A DNA stretch of 60,895 bases from CAZCZU01 sp964503475 (GTDB lineage: Bacteria > Pseudomonadota > Zetaproteobacteria > Mariprofundales > Mariprofundaceae). The notes below the pieces were generated by a model, which saw nothing but the letters and a program-made list of their open reading frames with translations, did not search any database and was not told the origin of the DNA. This document shows, piece after piece, positions 26,085 to 34,423 of this stretch (within the stretch, counting starts at the first letter, position 1; each line of letters begins with the position of its first letter). A program made the translations under genes and the position numbers. The DNA lies in the NCBI GenBank assembly GCA_964503475.1, contig CAZCZU010000011.1:1-60895 (forward strand), read 5' to 3'.

Positions 26085-26273
26085 AGGGCCTGTTAACGCT
26101 AATTTCGGTGTTGCCGCTGTTGCCCCAAACCGGGCCAATCAAGGCGCGAGGGATGAAATTTGCTGCCTCCAAATGAATCCTGAGTAACGCCGAGTGGCCC
26201 GGTTTGGGGCGCAGCCCTTCAGGGCGGATAAATGGCCGTATCGGCGCCATCGAAATAAGTGTTAACAGGCCCT
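26085..26273. mobile_element. MITE-like element copy A (189 bp)
   Basis: Non-coding element with terminal inverted repeats of about 23 nt beginning AGGGCCTGTTAAC at both ends. Inside is a perfect 15 nt inverted repeat (GCCCCAAACCGGGCC at 26122-26136 and its complement at 26196-26210) around a 59 nt loop. Reading the ends as GGGCC...GGCCC, the flanking bases are TA on both sides, suggesting a TA target duplication. It is about 95% identical to copy B over the shared left part and carries a deletion of about 80 bp relative to it. It has no ORF, so it would need a transposase in trans. Confidence 0.8.
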
Positions 26274-26300
26274 AGCTCATCCGGACAAGAGATGGCGATG

Positions 26301-27968
26301 TTACGCTTCCCGCCCATGCAGGCGCGATGTGCGCAGATAAACATCCTGGCGTTTCTCCTGCCAGCGCCGGTACCAGGTTTCAAAAGGCCCGGCCTCCATT
26401 GGCCTGCTGATATAATAGCCCTGCAGCATGTCGCATCCGGTATGGCGAATCGCCTTCATGATATGCTTATCCTCGATCCCTTCGGCCACCACCTTCAATT
26501 CCAGCTGATGGGCAAGATCCACGATCGCCTGCACAATCAGGGCATTGCGCTCATCCGCAAGCATGGTACGCACAAACGACTGATCGAGTTTCAATTCATG
26601 CACCGGAAGACGGCTGAGGTAGGAGAGCGATGAGAAGCCGGTACCGAAATCGTCGATGGATAGGCCGACCCCCAGTTCGGCAATGGCATCGAGAACGGTC
26701 AGTGCCTGATCCTGATCCTCCATCACCGCCGATTCGGTGATCTCCAGCTTCAGGCGTTCCGGCGGCACACTATGTTCTTCCAGCAGGCGTTTGATCATCG
26801 TGGGCAACTCGGCATCACCAAGGTCGAGCGCGGAAAGATTAACTGCAAGCGCGATGTCGATTCCGGACTCCATCCAGACGGATGCCTGCCAGATCGTCTG
26901 GCGGAGAAGCCATGCCAGCAGCTCATGATTCATCTTGCTCTTTTCCACAAACGGAATGAATTCGTCCGGTTGCAACTCACCCTTTTGCGGATGCCGCCAG
27001 CGTAACAGCACCTCCGCCTCCTTCACCTGGTTGCGACGATTTACTTTCGGCTGGAAGGTCAGCAAAAAGGTATTCTCGGCGATCGACTGGCGAATCTCGG
27101 CCTTAAGCATCACCGAGGGCAGGGTATAGCCCTCCATTTCCGACCGGTATTGCTCCATTCCCTTCTGACGTGCCTTGCTGACATGGAGTGCGGTATAGGC
27201 ATGCTGCAGCATCGCATCCGGATGATCGGCATCGCCGGGAAAAATACTGAGCCCCAGGCCGACATCGATCATCAGACTGACCCCGTCGACCATCATCGGC
27301 GCCTCAAAAATGGCCAGGATGGCCGAACTCGTGCGCTCGATCTCATCCGGACCATGCAGATCCGGATGGATCACGGCAAACTCATCGCCACTCAAACGAG
27401 CCGCAATCAGGGGCACGGGCAGATTGCACAAATGTGCCGCAATACGCTTCAGCAGCTGGTCGCCCCGCTCGTGTCCGACGATGGCATTGATATCGCGAAA
27501 ACCGATGACATCGAGTACAAACAGGCCGATCTTTTCCTCCGTCACTTCAGCCAGACGAATGGACTCTTCCAGCATGGTCACCAGTTGCTGCCGGTTGGCC
27601 AGCCCCGTCAGGGCATCGTGATCGCGCCTGCGGGCAATTTCGGATTGCAGCCTGTCCTCGCGAGTGCGCAGCTCACTGGCCCGGCGTGACACCACATGCT
27701 GTGCCTCACGCACCATCACCGAACCGACATAATGCCCCCACAAGGCAAAAATGAATGGCATCAGGTCGAGAATCCACAAGGCAAAGTTGGATCGCTGGGC
27801 CCTGAGAAGCGAAGCCAGTGAAATGCCACCTTCCTGCATGGCAGCCACCAGTAGCGTGGCCGTCACCACCGCCACCAGGGCAATGGCAACGCCATATACG
27901 GACGGACGCAAAGCCCTGCTTTTAAGCAGGATCATGGTGCTGGTATGCGTCTCGCCGGGTATAGACAT
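26301..27968 (-). CDS. Membrane GGDEF/EAL protein (cyclic di-GMP metabolism)
   Basis: 555-residue signalling protein with an N-terminal membrane region (about residues 18-75, two helices), a short coiled linker, a GGDEF domain and a C-terminal EAL phosphodiesterase. The diguanylate cyclase signature is SGDEF rather than GGDEF, so cyclase activity is uncertain. The EAL domain keeps its key residues: EVLLRW (EVL variant), NLSALDL, LEITES, DDFGTGFSS, KLDQSFV, VAEGIED and QGYYISRP. Net phosphodiesterase activity is the likelier outcome. The start at 27968 is chosen because TATAAT lies exactly 7 nt upstream; 27977 and a far upstream ATG are alternatives. It is the downstream neighbour of the element copy A and divergent from the APC transporter. 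Confidence 0.88.
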   Translation of the reverse strand: MSIPGETHTSTMILLKSRALRPSVYGVAIALVAVVTATLLVAAMQEGGISLASLLRAQRSNFALWILDLMPFIFALWGHYVGSVMVREAQHVVSRRASELRTREDRLQSEIARRRDHDALTGLANRQQLVTMLEESIRLAEVTEEKIGLFVLDVIGFRDINAIVGHERGDQLLKRIAAHLCNLPVPLIAARLSGDEFAVIHPDLHGPDEIERTSSAILAIFEAPMMVDGVSLMIDVGLGLSIFPGDADHPDAMLQHAYTALHVSKARQKGMEQYRSEMEGYTLPSVMLKAEIRQSIAENTFLLTFQPKVNRRNQVKEAEVLLRWRHPQKGELQPDEFIPFVEKSKMNHELLAWLLRQTIWQASVWMESGIDIALAVNLSALDLGDAELPTMIKRLLEEHSVPPERLKLEITESAVMEDQDQALTVLDAIAELGVGLSIDDFGTGFSSLSYLSRLPVHELKLDQSFVRTMLADERNALIVQAIVDLAHQLELKVVAEGIEDKHIMKAIRHTGCDMLQGYYISRPMEAGPFETWYRRWQEKRQDVYLRTSRLHGREA

Positions 27969-27975
27969 AGAGATC

Positions 27976-27981
27976 ATTATA
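27976..27981 (-). promoter_or_regulatory. Predicted -10 element of the GGDEF/EAL gene (leaderless)
   Basis: A perfect TATAAT on the minus strand ends 7 nt before the ATG at 27968, and there is no Shine-Dalgarno sequence. It would also overlap the alternative ATG at 27977, which argues against that start. Confidence 0.5.
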
Positions 27982-28065
27982 TGCCCGATCGTCCCGGCAT
28001 GCCTACCCGAATGGGTGAATGGACAAAAGATTGATCCGCCGGGCAATTCGTGACCATCATTGGAC

Positions 28066-29175
28066 ATGCTCGAACCAACCCTGAAGCGCAGCCTGTCGCT
28101 GCCAATGATGGTGCTCTACGGACTGGGCACCACCATCGGTGCCGGCATATATGCCCTGATCGGCAAGGTGGCCGGCACAGCCGGCTATTATGCGCCGGTC
28201 TCCTTTCTGCTTGCTTCGCTGCTGGCCGGCCTGACCGCCCTCTCCTTTGCCGAGATGGCAAGTCGATTCCCGCGAGCTGCAGGAGCAGCCCTCTACGTAC
28301 AACAGGGACTCGGAACACCACGCTTGGGGGCCATCGTCGGGATGCTGGTGATTCTCGCCGGCCTGGTATCGGCTGCAGCCCTGACCAACGCATTCGTCGG
28401 CTATCTGCACGCATTCATCGCTATCGACCGTATGACTACAATTGTGCTGGTCTCGCTGGGAATCGGCCTGATCGCCGTCTGGGGCATTGCCGAATCGGTA
28501 TCGGTGGCAGCCCTGGTGACGCTGATCGAGGTGGGTGGCCTGTTGCTGGTCATTGCCGTTAGCGGTGAAAGCCTCACAGCCCTGTCGCAGTCATGGCAGG
28601 ACTTTCTGCCGCCACTTCAGATGCCGGCATGGAGCGGGATTGTTGCCGGCGTGGGCCTGGCCTTTTACGCCTTTATCGGTTTCGAGGACATGGTCGACGT
28701 TGCCGAAGAGGTCAGGGATGTTCGACGCAACCTGCCACGGGCAATCATGGTAACACTGTGCATCACCGCCCTGCTCTATTTCACCCTTATGCTGGCTGCC
28801 GTCACGGCCATACCCCCAGCCGAACTCGCCACCAGCGAAGCCCCGCTGGCAGCTCTCTATGCCCGTCAGGGTGGCGATCCGACCCTGCTGGGCATCATCG
28901 GCCTGTTTGCCATCATCAACGGCGCCCTGATCCAGGTCATCATGGCTTCCAGGGTTTTCTACGGTCTTGCTTCGCGTCGTCAGCTTCCGCTCATTTTTGC
29001 CCGTGTAAACCGCCGCACGCGTACACCGGCTTATGCAACGGCCATGGCCACCCTGATCCTGCTTTTGCTCGCACTGAGCGGCAGCCTGGAGACACTGGCC
29101 CGCGGAACCTCGCTGCTAATGCTGACCGTCTTTGCCTTGGTGAACCTGGCCCTGTGGCGCATTCAGCAACAATAG
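28066..29175 (+). CDS. APC-family amino-acid permease, C-terminus cut by an amber codon
   Basis: Inner-membrane transporter with the APC fold. The N-terminal GLGTTIGAGIYALIG is the unwound TM1 substrate site, followed by about ten further hydrophobic helices including GVGLAFYAFIGFEDMVDVAEEV (in TM6). The product ends at ...LALWRIQQQ with TAG at 29173-29175. After the TAG the same frame continues to a TAA at 29278-29280 with a peptide (APAGSIHFPRAIPIAGFISS, then a hydrophobic run) typical of the normal tail and last helix of this family. The gene is therefore truncated by about 35 residues or read through. The ATG at 28066 is preferred over a TTG at 28060; no clear ribosome site. Substrate unknown. 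Confidence 0.8.
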   Translation: MLEPTLKRSLSLPMMVLYGLGTTIGAGIYALIGKVAGTAGYYAPVSFLLASLLAGLTALSFAEMASRFPRAAGAALYVQQGLGTPRLGAIVGMLVILAGLVSAAALTNAFVGYLHAFIAIDRMTTIVLVSLGIGLIAVWGIAESVSVAALVTLIEVGGLLLVIAVSGESLTALSQSWQDFLPPLQMPAWSGIVAGVGLAFYAFIGFEDMVDVAEEVRDVRRNLPRAIMVTLCITALLYFTLMLAAVTAIPPAELATSEAPLAALYARQGGDPTLLGIIGLFAIINGALIQVIMASRVFYGLASRRQLPLIFARVNRRTRTPAYATAMATLILLLLALSGSLETLARGTSLLMLTVFALVNLALWRIQQQ

Positions 29176-29280
29176 GAAGCACCTGCCGGCAGCATTCATT
29201 TTCCGCGTGCGATTCCAATCGCAGGCTTTATCAGCAGTGCGCTGTTTGTCCTGTTCGAAATTCCAAGGCTTTTCGATTAA
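29173..29280 (+). pseudogene. In-frame amber codon and orphaned C-terminal tail of the APC permease
   Basis: TAG at 29173-29175 (context CAA CAA TAG GAA) is followed in the same frame by 34 codons to TAA. These encode the expected PxGxxxxPRxxP linker and a terminal hydrophobic helix. A single CAG-to-TAG change would explain it. The transporter core remains intact, so partial function is possible. Confidence 0.65.
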
Positions 29281-29294
29281 CCCGAAGGACCAGG

Positions 29295-30293
29295 TCAGGC
29301 GCCCGGCATCTCCAGCCTGCGAATCAGCATGGCCATGGCATAAAGCACCGCCTTATGCTGGATATCGGCACGACTGCCGCTGAATAGAAAACGGTAAGGC
29401 ATCACCGTAAGCCCCGGTACGGCGATCGCCATCCAGACCGTACCGACAGGCTTGTCTGTCGACCCGCCTCCGGGCCCGGCAATACCACTGACAGCAATAC
29501 AGGCCGCCCGCTCACCAGCGCCACCCGTTGCCATCTCGATCACCGTCTCACGACTGACCGCCCCATAGCGGCCGATCGTGGATTCATTCACCCCGAGCTC
29601 CTCAGCCTTGGCTTCGTTGCTGTAGGTCACCCACGAACGCTCCAGTACCGACGATGCTCCCGGCACCCGGGCGATACGGGAGGCAATACCGCCGGCCGTA
29701 CACGATTCAGCACAGCGCAGCTGCAGGCGATGCCGGTTCAGGGCCATCAACAACTGCTCCTCCGGCAAATAACCCTGATCATTGAGCAGGATATCCTTCT
29801 CCGGCAGGGGTGTGTCGGGCGACCAGGCAACGAGCCCCCGCTCCAGCACATCGCCTCCCGCATCTGTCAGGGCGACCTGCAAGGCATCGAACGGTTGCCC
29901 GTCACTGATACGGGAGAGCCAGGCATCCCGCTGGTAGGCAAGCTCGCCCAGCGGCAGCAACAGGGTCTGTGCTCCCTCCTGCCGGTAATGCCAGCCGCAC
30001 CGGGCCGGATTCTCCATCTCTATTGCCTCGGCATTGACGACCCGCCGCGTACCGTCCGCCGCCGCTCCGATATGCTTGCCATGCGCAACAGCTACCCGCA
30101 TCAATTCATCTTCAGCGGCAATAACCACACGCCAGCCGCGGCAGGTCGACCAGTCGATCCCCTCCAGGGCATGCAACCGGACCCGGTCGATACCGGCCAT
30201 CCGCATCCAGGCCATAAGCCAGCCCGTGGAGAGCCCCGCCGTTGCAAGGCTGAGCCGGCCGGATTCGCTAATCACCAGGTGTCCGGTACTCAT
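29295..30293 (-). CDS. CinA-family protein with degenerate N-terminal domain
   Basis: 332 residues. The C-terminal ~155 residues are a complete CinA/PncC domain, which hydrolyses nicotinamide mononucleotide to the acid form in NAD salvage: EEQLLMALNRHRLQLRCAES, CTAGGIASRIARVPGAS, TYSNEAKAEELGV, AVSGIAGPGGGSTDKPVGTVW. The first ~165 residues replace the usual molybdopterin-binding-like domain: I see no GGLGPTxDD, but a stretch like MENPARCGWHYRQEGAQTLL and LLPLGEL resembles the end of that fold. It may be a shrunken, non-catalytic version. It overlaps pgpA by 4 nt and ends the long minus run from lepA. Confidence 0.8.
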   Translation of the reverse strand: MSTGHLVISESGRLSLATAGLSTGWLMAWMRMAGIDRVRLHALEGIDWSTCRGWRVVIAAEDELMRVAVAHGKHIGAAADGTRRVVNAEAIEMENPARCGWHYRQEGAQTLLLPLGELAYQRDAWLSRISDGQPFDALQVALTDAGGDVLERGLVAWSPDTPLPEKDILLNDQGYLPEEQLLMALNRHRLQLRCAESCTAGGIASRIARVPGASSVLERSWVTYSNEAKAEELGVNESTIGRYGAVSRETVIEMATGGAGERAACIAVSGIAGPGGGSTDKPVGTVWMAIAVPGLTVMPYRFLFSGSRADIQHKAVLYAMAMLIRRLEMPGA

Positions 30294-30796
30294 GTACTCC
30301 CTCCCGCCAGCAGCCCGATGATTCCGGCCGCTGCAGCCATCAATGCCCCACCCAGTGCACCGGCAGCCAGGTCATCCACCATGATAGACCACCATGGCGA
30401 CCCCCAGTGCTCAAGCGGCCGGATCGGCCATGGCTTGAGAATGTCGAAGAGGCGAAACAGCACAAAGGCGGCTACAACAAGCAGCCACGAGGCAACGGAG
30501 AGAAAGGGTGCACAGATCAGCAGGCAGAGCCACTGGCCGGCCCACTCATCGATCACGATCCAGCCGGGATCCTGATTCTTCAGTGTCGGCAACACCTTGG
30601 CACAGACCAGAAATCCGAGCAGGGATACAACGATAATGCCGCAAGCCAGGCCAAACAGGCCTGTAAAGTAGAGCAACAGCCAGCCGGGCAGCAATGACGC
30701 AAGACTCCCCCACGTGCCCGGCGCCTTCGGCAACCAGCCACTGCCGAATCCGGCCGCCACAAAGCGGGCCGCGCGCAGGGCGAGCGAATCAGCCAA
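30290..30796 (-). CDS. pgpA: Phosphatidylglycerophosphatase A
   Basis: Membrane phosphatase making phosphatidylglycerol from its phosphate precursor. Motifs are GFGSGWLPKAPGTWGSLAS near the N-terminus and VIDEWAGQWL followed by FRLFDILKPWPIRPLE and MVDDLAAGALGG, the conserved acidic and Arg residues of PgpA, with four hydrophobic segments. The start is uncertain. TTG 30796 overlaps the thiL stop by only 8 nt and is preceded by AAGGGTGGA; ATG 30838 would overlap by 50 nt and add residues that only restate thiL coding in another frame. About 168 residues from the TTG, the usual size. Confidence 0.87.
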   Translation of the reverse strand: MADSLALRAARFVAAGFGSGWLPKAPGTWGSLASLLPGWLLLYFTGLFGLACGIIVVSLLGFLVCAKVLPTLKNQDPGWIVIDEWAGQWLCLLICAPFLSVASWLLVVAAFVLFRLFDILKPWPIRPLEHWGSPWWSIMVDDLAAGALGGALMAAAAGIIGLLAGGST

Positions 30797-31715
30797 AATG
30801 GTCGAATCCACCCTTGCCGGGTTGAACCGCCTCACCATGCAGGCGCATGCTCACGCCACGCCCCCGCTGACATCGCCCGATCGGCACCGCCAGTGATTCC
30901 GGGAAGTGCATAGCCCCCGGCACTGTAAACAGCAGGGCATAATCCTCGCCGCCTGCAGCCGCCAACTTCATGGCAGCATCCTCCCCCACCCTGTCGCACA
31001 GCATGGCCCAATCGGGAATGGCTTCGATATCGATATCGATCGCCAGCTCGGAAGCATCCGCAACATGCCCGGCATCCTGGATCAATCCGTCACTGACATC
31101 GATGCAGCAACGCACCCCTTCCTGACGCAACTGCATGCCGATTCCAAGCAGCGGTTCTATACGCTGAAAACAGGTGACAAACTCGCCCCCTTTCTCTCCC
31201 GCCATCCACTGCTTCAGCCCCAGAGCATGAAAGCCCACCCGACCGGCCAGCCACAGGCGATCGCCATCACAGGCACCGTCGCGTCGCATGGCGCTGCCTT
31301 GCGGCAGCTCACCGGCAACGGTCACGCTCAGGGCATTGACAGGGGAACGGCAGGTGTCGCCACCGGCCAGTTCAACCCGGTATTGGCTCAAGGCAGTCGT
31401 GGCACCGTGCCCCAGCCCTTCCACGGCGGCGGCATCCGTTGCCATCACATTCAGCCACGCCGCCACAGGAGAAGCTCCCATGGCCGCCAGATCGGAAAGA
31501 GCGGCACAGACAGCCCGCTCACCAGCAATGGCCAACGGCAGGTCGAGCGGCCAGTGGATACCGGCTACAGAGGTATCGGTACTGACCGCTAGCTCCATTC
31601 CCTCCCGCAGGCAGTGCAGCGAAGCATCGTCGCCGATACCAAGGCGGCTGCCGGCATGCGCCGGCCCGCCGTGCCCTGCAAAAAGGGACCGGATCAGGGC
31701 GAATTCACCGCTCAT
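30789..31715 (-). CDS. thiL: Thiamine-monophosphate kinase
   Basis: Phosphorylates thiamine monophosphate to the active cofactor thiamine diphosphate. The 308-residue protein of the AIR-synthase superfamily starts with MSGEFALIRSLF. It has GIGDDASL and STDTSVAGIHWP (Mg-ATP and substrate Asp residues), NDLAA-like SDLAAMGASP, VELAGGDTCRSP, and the C-terminal IDVSDGLIQDAGHVADAS and AGGEDYALLFTV. It lies between acpS and pgpA with short overlaps on each side, a common proteobacterial neighbourhood (thiL-pgpA). Confidence 0.93.
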   Translation of the reverse strand: MSGEFALIRSLFAGHGGPAHAGSRLGIGDDASLHCLREGMELAVSTDTSVAGIHWPLDLPLAIAGERAVCAALSDLAAMGASPVAAWLNVMATDAAAVEGLGHGATTALSQYRVELAGGDTCRSPVNALSVTVAGELPQGSAMRRDGACDGDRLWLAGRVGFHALGLKQWMAGEKGGEFVTCFQRIEPLLGIGMQLRQEGVRCCIDVSDGLIQDAGHVADASELAIDIDIEAIPDWAMLCDRVGEDAAMKLAAAGGEDYALLFTVPGAMHFPESLAVPIGRCQRGRGVSMRLHGEAVQPGKGGFDHFG

Positions 31716-32095
31716 TGGTCCCGCTCGGCTACGGCAAAGGCCATGGCTACGCCGTCATCGTCGGTCAATGACAGGTGTACCCCGGTCACGCCGAGCTGTG
31801 CCGCCACCGCGGCAGCCCGGCCATGCAGGGTCACTTCCGGCTTGCCGCTGACCTGATGTACGGTCTCGATCTCCGCAAGCGTAATACCGTCGCGAAAGCC
31901 GGTTCCCAGTGCCTTGGATACCGCCTCCTTGGCGGCAAACAGCATCGCCAGGCGCCGGGCCACATTGCCCTTGGCTACGGCCTGTTCATACTCCTGCCGG
32001 GTGTAGACTCGTTCGACGAAGCGTTCACCGAAACGCTCCCAGGAGGCGGCAACACGCCGGATCAGGATACGGTCGGTCCCGACACCGTGAATCAA
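31712..32095 (-). CDS. acpS: Holo-[acyl-carrier-protein] synthase
   Basis: Transfers the 4'-phosphopantetheine arm from CoA to acyl carrier protein, activating fatty-acid synthesis. The 127-residue protein has VGTDRILIRRV (usually GIDIVEI; the aspartate is retained) and the signature RLAMLFAAKEAVSKALGTGF, with the Mg-binding Glu in AAKEA. VTLHGRAA and HLSLTDDDGVAMAFA complete the fold. The order pdxJ-acpS is highly conserved; here the ATG overlaps the pdxJ stop by 4 nt. Confidence 0.92.
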   Translation of the reverse strand: MIHGVGTDRILIRRVAASWERFGERFVERVYTRQEYEQAVAKGNVARRLAMLFAAKEAVSKALGTGFRDGITLAEIETVHQVSGKPEVTLHGRAAAVAAQLGVTGVHLSLTDDDGVAMAFAVAERDQ

Positions 32096-32799
32096 CGCTG
32101 CATGACCGCCTTGAAATCGGCCACGGCCTGCTTCAGCCCCTTGAATACGGCATCGGCGACAATGGCATGGCCGATGTTGAGCCCCTCGATCGGCCTGATC
32201 TCCACCATGGCCGGGGTATTGGCCAGCGTCAGGCCATGGCCGGCATGCACGATCAGGCCGAGCTTGTCGGCATAGTGGGCCGCCTGCTGGATAGCTACCA
32301 GCTCCTCGGCCTGCTCATCGCCTTCGAAGTTGGCGAAATGGCCGGTATGCAGCTCGATGACCGGAGCTCCGATCTCTTTCGATGCCTCGATCTGGGCACG
32401 ATCCGGGTCGATAAACATCGAGACACGCACGCCGGCATCGTTCAGGCGCGCCACGACATCGCGCATGCGCGGCAGATGCCCTGCCACATCCAGGCCACCC
32501 TCGGTCGTCAGCTCCTCACGCTTCTCGGGCACCAGGCAGCAGGCCTCAGGCCGCAGCCGTTCACAAATCGCCACCATCTCGTCGGTTGCCGCCATCTCCA
32601 TGTTCAGATGCAGGTCCATCGCTGCCAGTCGTTCCATATCGCGATCCTGGATATGGCGGCGATCCTCGCGCAGATGGGCCGTGATGCCGTCCGCGCCCCC
32701 CTCAAGGCAGAGCTCGGCTGCCGCCACCGGATCGGGATAGGTGGTCAGGCGCGCCTGGCGCAGCGTGGCCACGTGATCGATATTGACTCCCAGATGCAT
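32092..32799 (-). CDS. pdxJ: Pyridoxine 5'-phosphate synthase
   Basis: Final ring-closing enzyme of the DXP-dependent vitamin B6 pathway, a TIM barrel of 235 residues. The start MHLGVNIDHVATLRQARLT is diagnostic. The active-site segments are GADGITAHLREDRRHIQD, VPEKREELTTEGGLD, SMFIDPD and IVHAGHGLTLANTP. It lies 3 nt after the recO stop in the run that continues into acpS, the classic recO-pdxJ-acpS arrangement. Confidence 0.96.
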   Translation of the reverse strand: MHLGVNIDHVATLRQARLTTYPDPVAAAELCLEGGADGITAHLREDRRHIQDRDMERLAAMDLHLNMEMAATDEMVAICERLRPEACCLVPEKREELTTEGGLDVAGHLPRMRDVVARLNDAGVRVSMFIDPDRAQIEASKEIGAPVIELHTGHFANFEGDEQAEELVAIQQAAHYADKLGLIVHAGHGLTLANTPAMVEIRPIEGLNIGHAIVADAVFKGLKQAVADFKAVMQR

Positions 32800-32802
32800 T
32801 GC

Positions 32803-33486
32803 CTACTCCCGTCCTTGAAAGAATTGGCCCATTTTGACGCCATGCCCCTGCAAGACAAGGGCGATCATCCGTCGCCACAGTGTTACGGCATCGTTGGACA
32901 GCGGCTGCTCCGCATCCGACAGATGCCGCTCCACCATCGCACAAAACCCGGGGGGCACTGCCATGCCGCGCCCGCATGAGGAACACAACAACCGGTCGCG
33001 CTGCCAGAACATCGGCAGATGATCACTGGGAGCGCCGCATTGCCAGCAGTGGTCAAATCCGGCCACCCAGCCGCACTGCTGCAGCAGATGCCAGGCAGCG
33101 GTGCAGAGCCCGGCATCATCGCCACGCTCGCCAAGCATCTGCAGCGCCGAATACGTCTCCTCATATCCAGGCAGATCACCTTCGTGAAACAGCCCACTGG
33201 CCACAGCCAGCAGCTCCAGCCCGGCAAGCATACGCGCCTCGGGCAGGAGGGCCGGGCCGCGCTCGGCATCGGTCAGCGTTCCCATGCCGGTACGACCGGC
33301 TCGCCAGTGAATATTCAGGGGAGAAAGCGGCGTCAGCGATGCGCGCAGGGGGCTTTTAGCCCGCCGAGCCCCCCGGGCCATCAGCGCCATGCGCCCATGA
33401 TTGCGGGTAAGAAAGTGACAGATCAGCGAGGTATCGCCATAGGGAATGCGCCGTAGCAGCAGCGCCGCGTCTACCTGCTCAGCCAT
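32803..33486 (-). CDS. recO: DNA repair protein RecO
   Basis: Recombination mediator that, with RecR, displaces SSB and loads RecA, and anneals single strands. The 227-residue protein has an N-terminal OB fold (ALLLRRIPYGDTSLICHFLT) and a C-terminal helical part with a zinc finger: HCWQCGAPSDH followed by LLCSSCGRGM (CxxC and CxxC). The presence of the complete cysteine set is typical of many RecO proteins and is lost in E. coli. The gene overlaps era by 8 nt upstream. Confidence 0.9.
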   Translation of the reverse strand: MAEQVDAALLLRRIPYGDTSLICHFLTRNHGRMALMARGARRAKSPLRASLTPLSPLNIHWRAGRTGMGTLTDAERGPALLPEARMLAGLELLAVASGLFHEGDLPGYEETYSALQMLGERGDDAGLCTAAWHLLQQCGWVAGFDHCWQCGAPSDHLPMFWQRDRLLCSSCGRGMAVPPGFCAMVERHLSDAEQPLSNDAVTLWRRMIALVLQGHGVKMGQFFQGRE

Positions 33487-34423
33487 CCAGCCCCAACTCG
33501 GTCAGCTTGCCCGGCTGGTCGAACCAGTCCGGTTGTACCTTCACCCAAAGGTTAAGGCGCACCTTGCATCCCAGCAGCTCCTCAAGCCCCAGTCGGGCCC
33601 GGCTGCCAACCAGCTTCATGCGTTCGCCGCCCTTACCGATCAGCATCGGCTTGTGCCGCTCGCTGCCGACCAGGATCACGGCATCGATCTCGACTCCGCC
33701 CTCGCTCTCCTCGAAGGTCTCGATATCCACGGCAGTCTGGAACGGAATCTCCTGGTGCATGGCCAGAAATACCTGCTCGCGCACATACTCGGAGGCCAGC
33801 TGGCGCTGGCTCTGGTCGGTAAACCATTCCGCATCGTAAAGCGGCGGGCGCTGCGGCAGGTGGCGAGTAAGCTCTTTGATCAGAGCCTCCACCTGCGTAC
33901 CCTTGCGAGCCGAAAGCGGGATATAGGCTACAGCGCCCGGGTCCAGCTGCTGCAGCTGCTGCAGGCGCGGCAGAAGCTTGCCCTTGTCCACCTGATCCAC
34001 CTTGTTCAGCACATGGATACGGGGCTGCGGCAGGCGACCGTCGGCAAAACGCTCGATCAGCGCGCGCGTGCCACTATCGAGCGGCCTGGTCACATCCTGC
34101 ATGATCACCAGCACATCGGCCTCTTCGGCCGCGGCATAGGCGACGCGCACCATATTACGATTCAGCTGCTTGGTTCCCTTGTGAATCCCCGGCGTATCGA
34201 CAAAAATGATCTGACGCTGTGCATCGGTATGGATGCCGAGAATACGATGGCGCGTCGTCTGTGGCTTGGGGGTTACGATGGCCACCTTGGCACCGATAAT
34301 ATGATTCATCAGCGTCGACTTGCCGACATTCGGCCGCCCCAGCAATGCCACGGTACCGCAATGAAAATCGCTATTGGCCTGCTGACCGCTGTCTAGAGAT
34401 TCGCTTTGTTCAGTTTGTTCCAC
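33479..34423 (-). CDS. era: GTPase Era
   Basis: Ras-like GTPase with a KH domain that binds the 3' end of 16S rRNA during 30S assembly. The 314-residue protein has G1 GRPNVGKS at 29-36, G2/G3 TTRHRILGI and DTPGIH, G4 NKVD and the C-terminal KH loop LIGKGGERMK. The GTG start at 34423 overlaps the end of rnc by 31 nt; no later start codon preserves the N-terminal beta strand, so the overlap seems real. The first ~20 residues are polar and nonconserved. Confidence 0.95.
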   Translation of the reverse strand: MEQTEQSESLDSGQQANSDFHCGTVALLGRPNVGKSTLMNHIIGAKVAIVTPKPQTTRHRILGIHTDAQRQIIFVDTPGIHKGTKQLNRNMVRVAYAAAEEADVLVIMQDVTRPLDSGTRALIERFADGRLPQPRIHVLNKVDQVDKGKLLPRLQQLQQLDPGAVAYIPLSARKGTQVEALIKELTRHLPQRPPLYDAEWFTDQSQRQLASEYVREQVFLAMHQEIPFQTAVDIETFEESEGGVEIDAVILVGSERHKPMLIGKGGERMKLVGSRARLGLEELLGCKVRLNLWVKVQPDWFDQPGKLTELGLDG

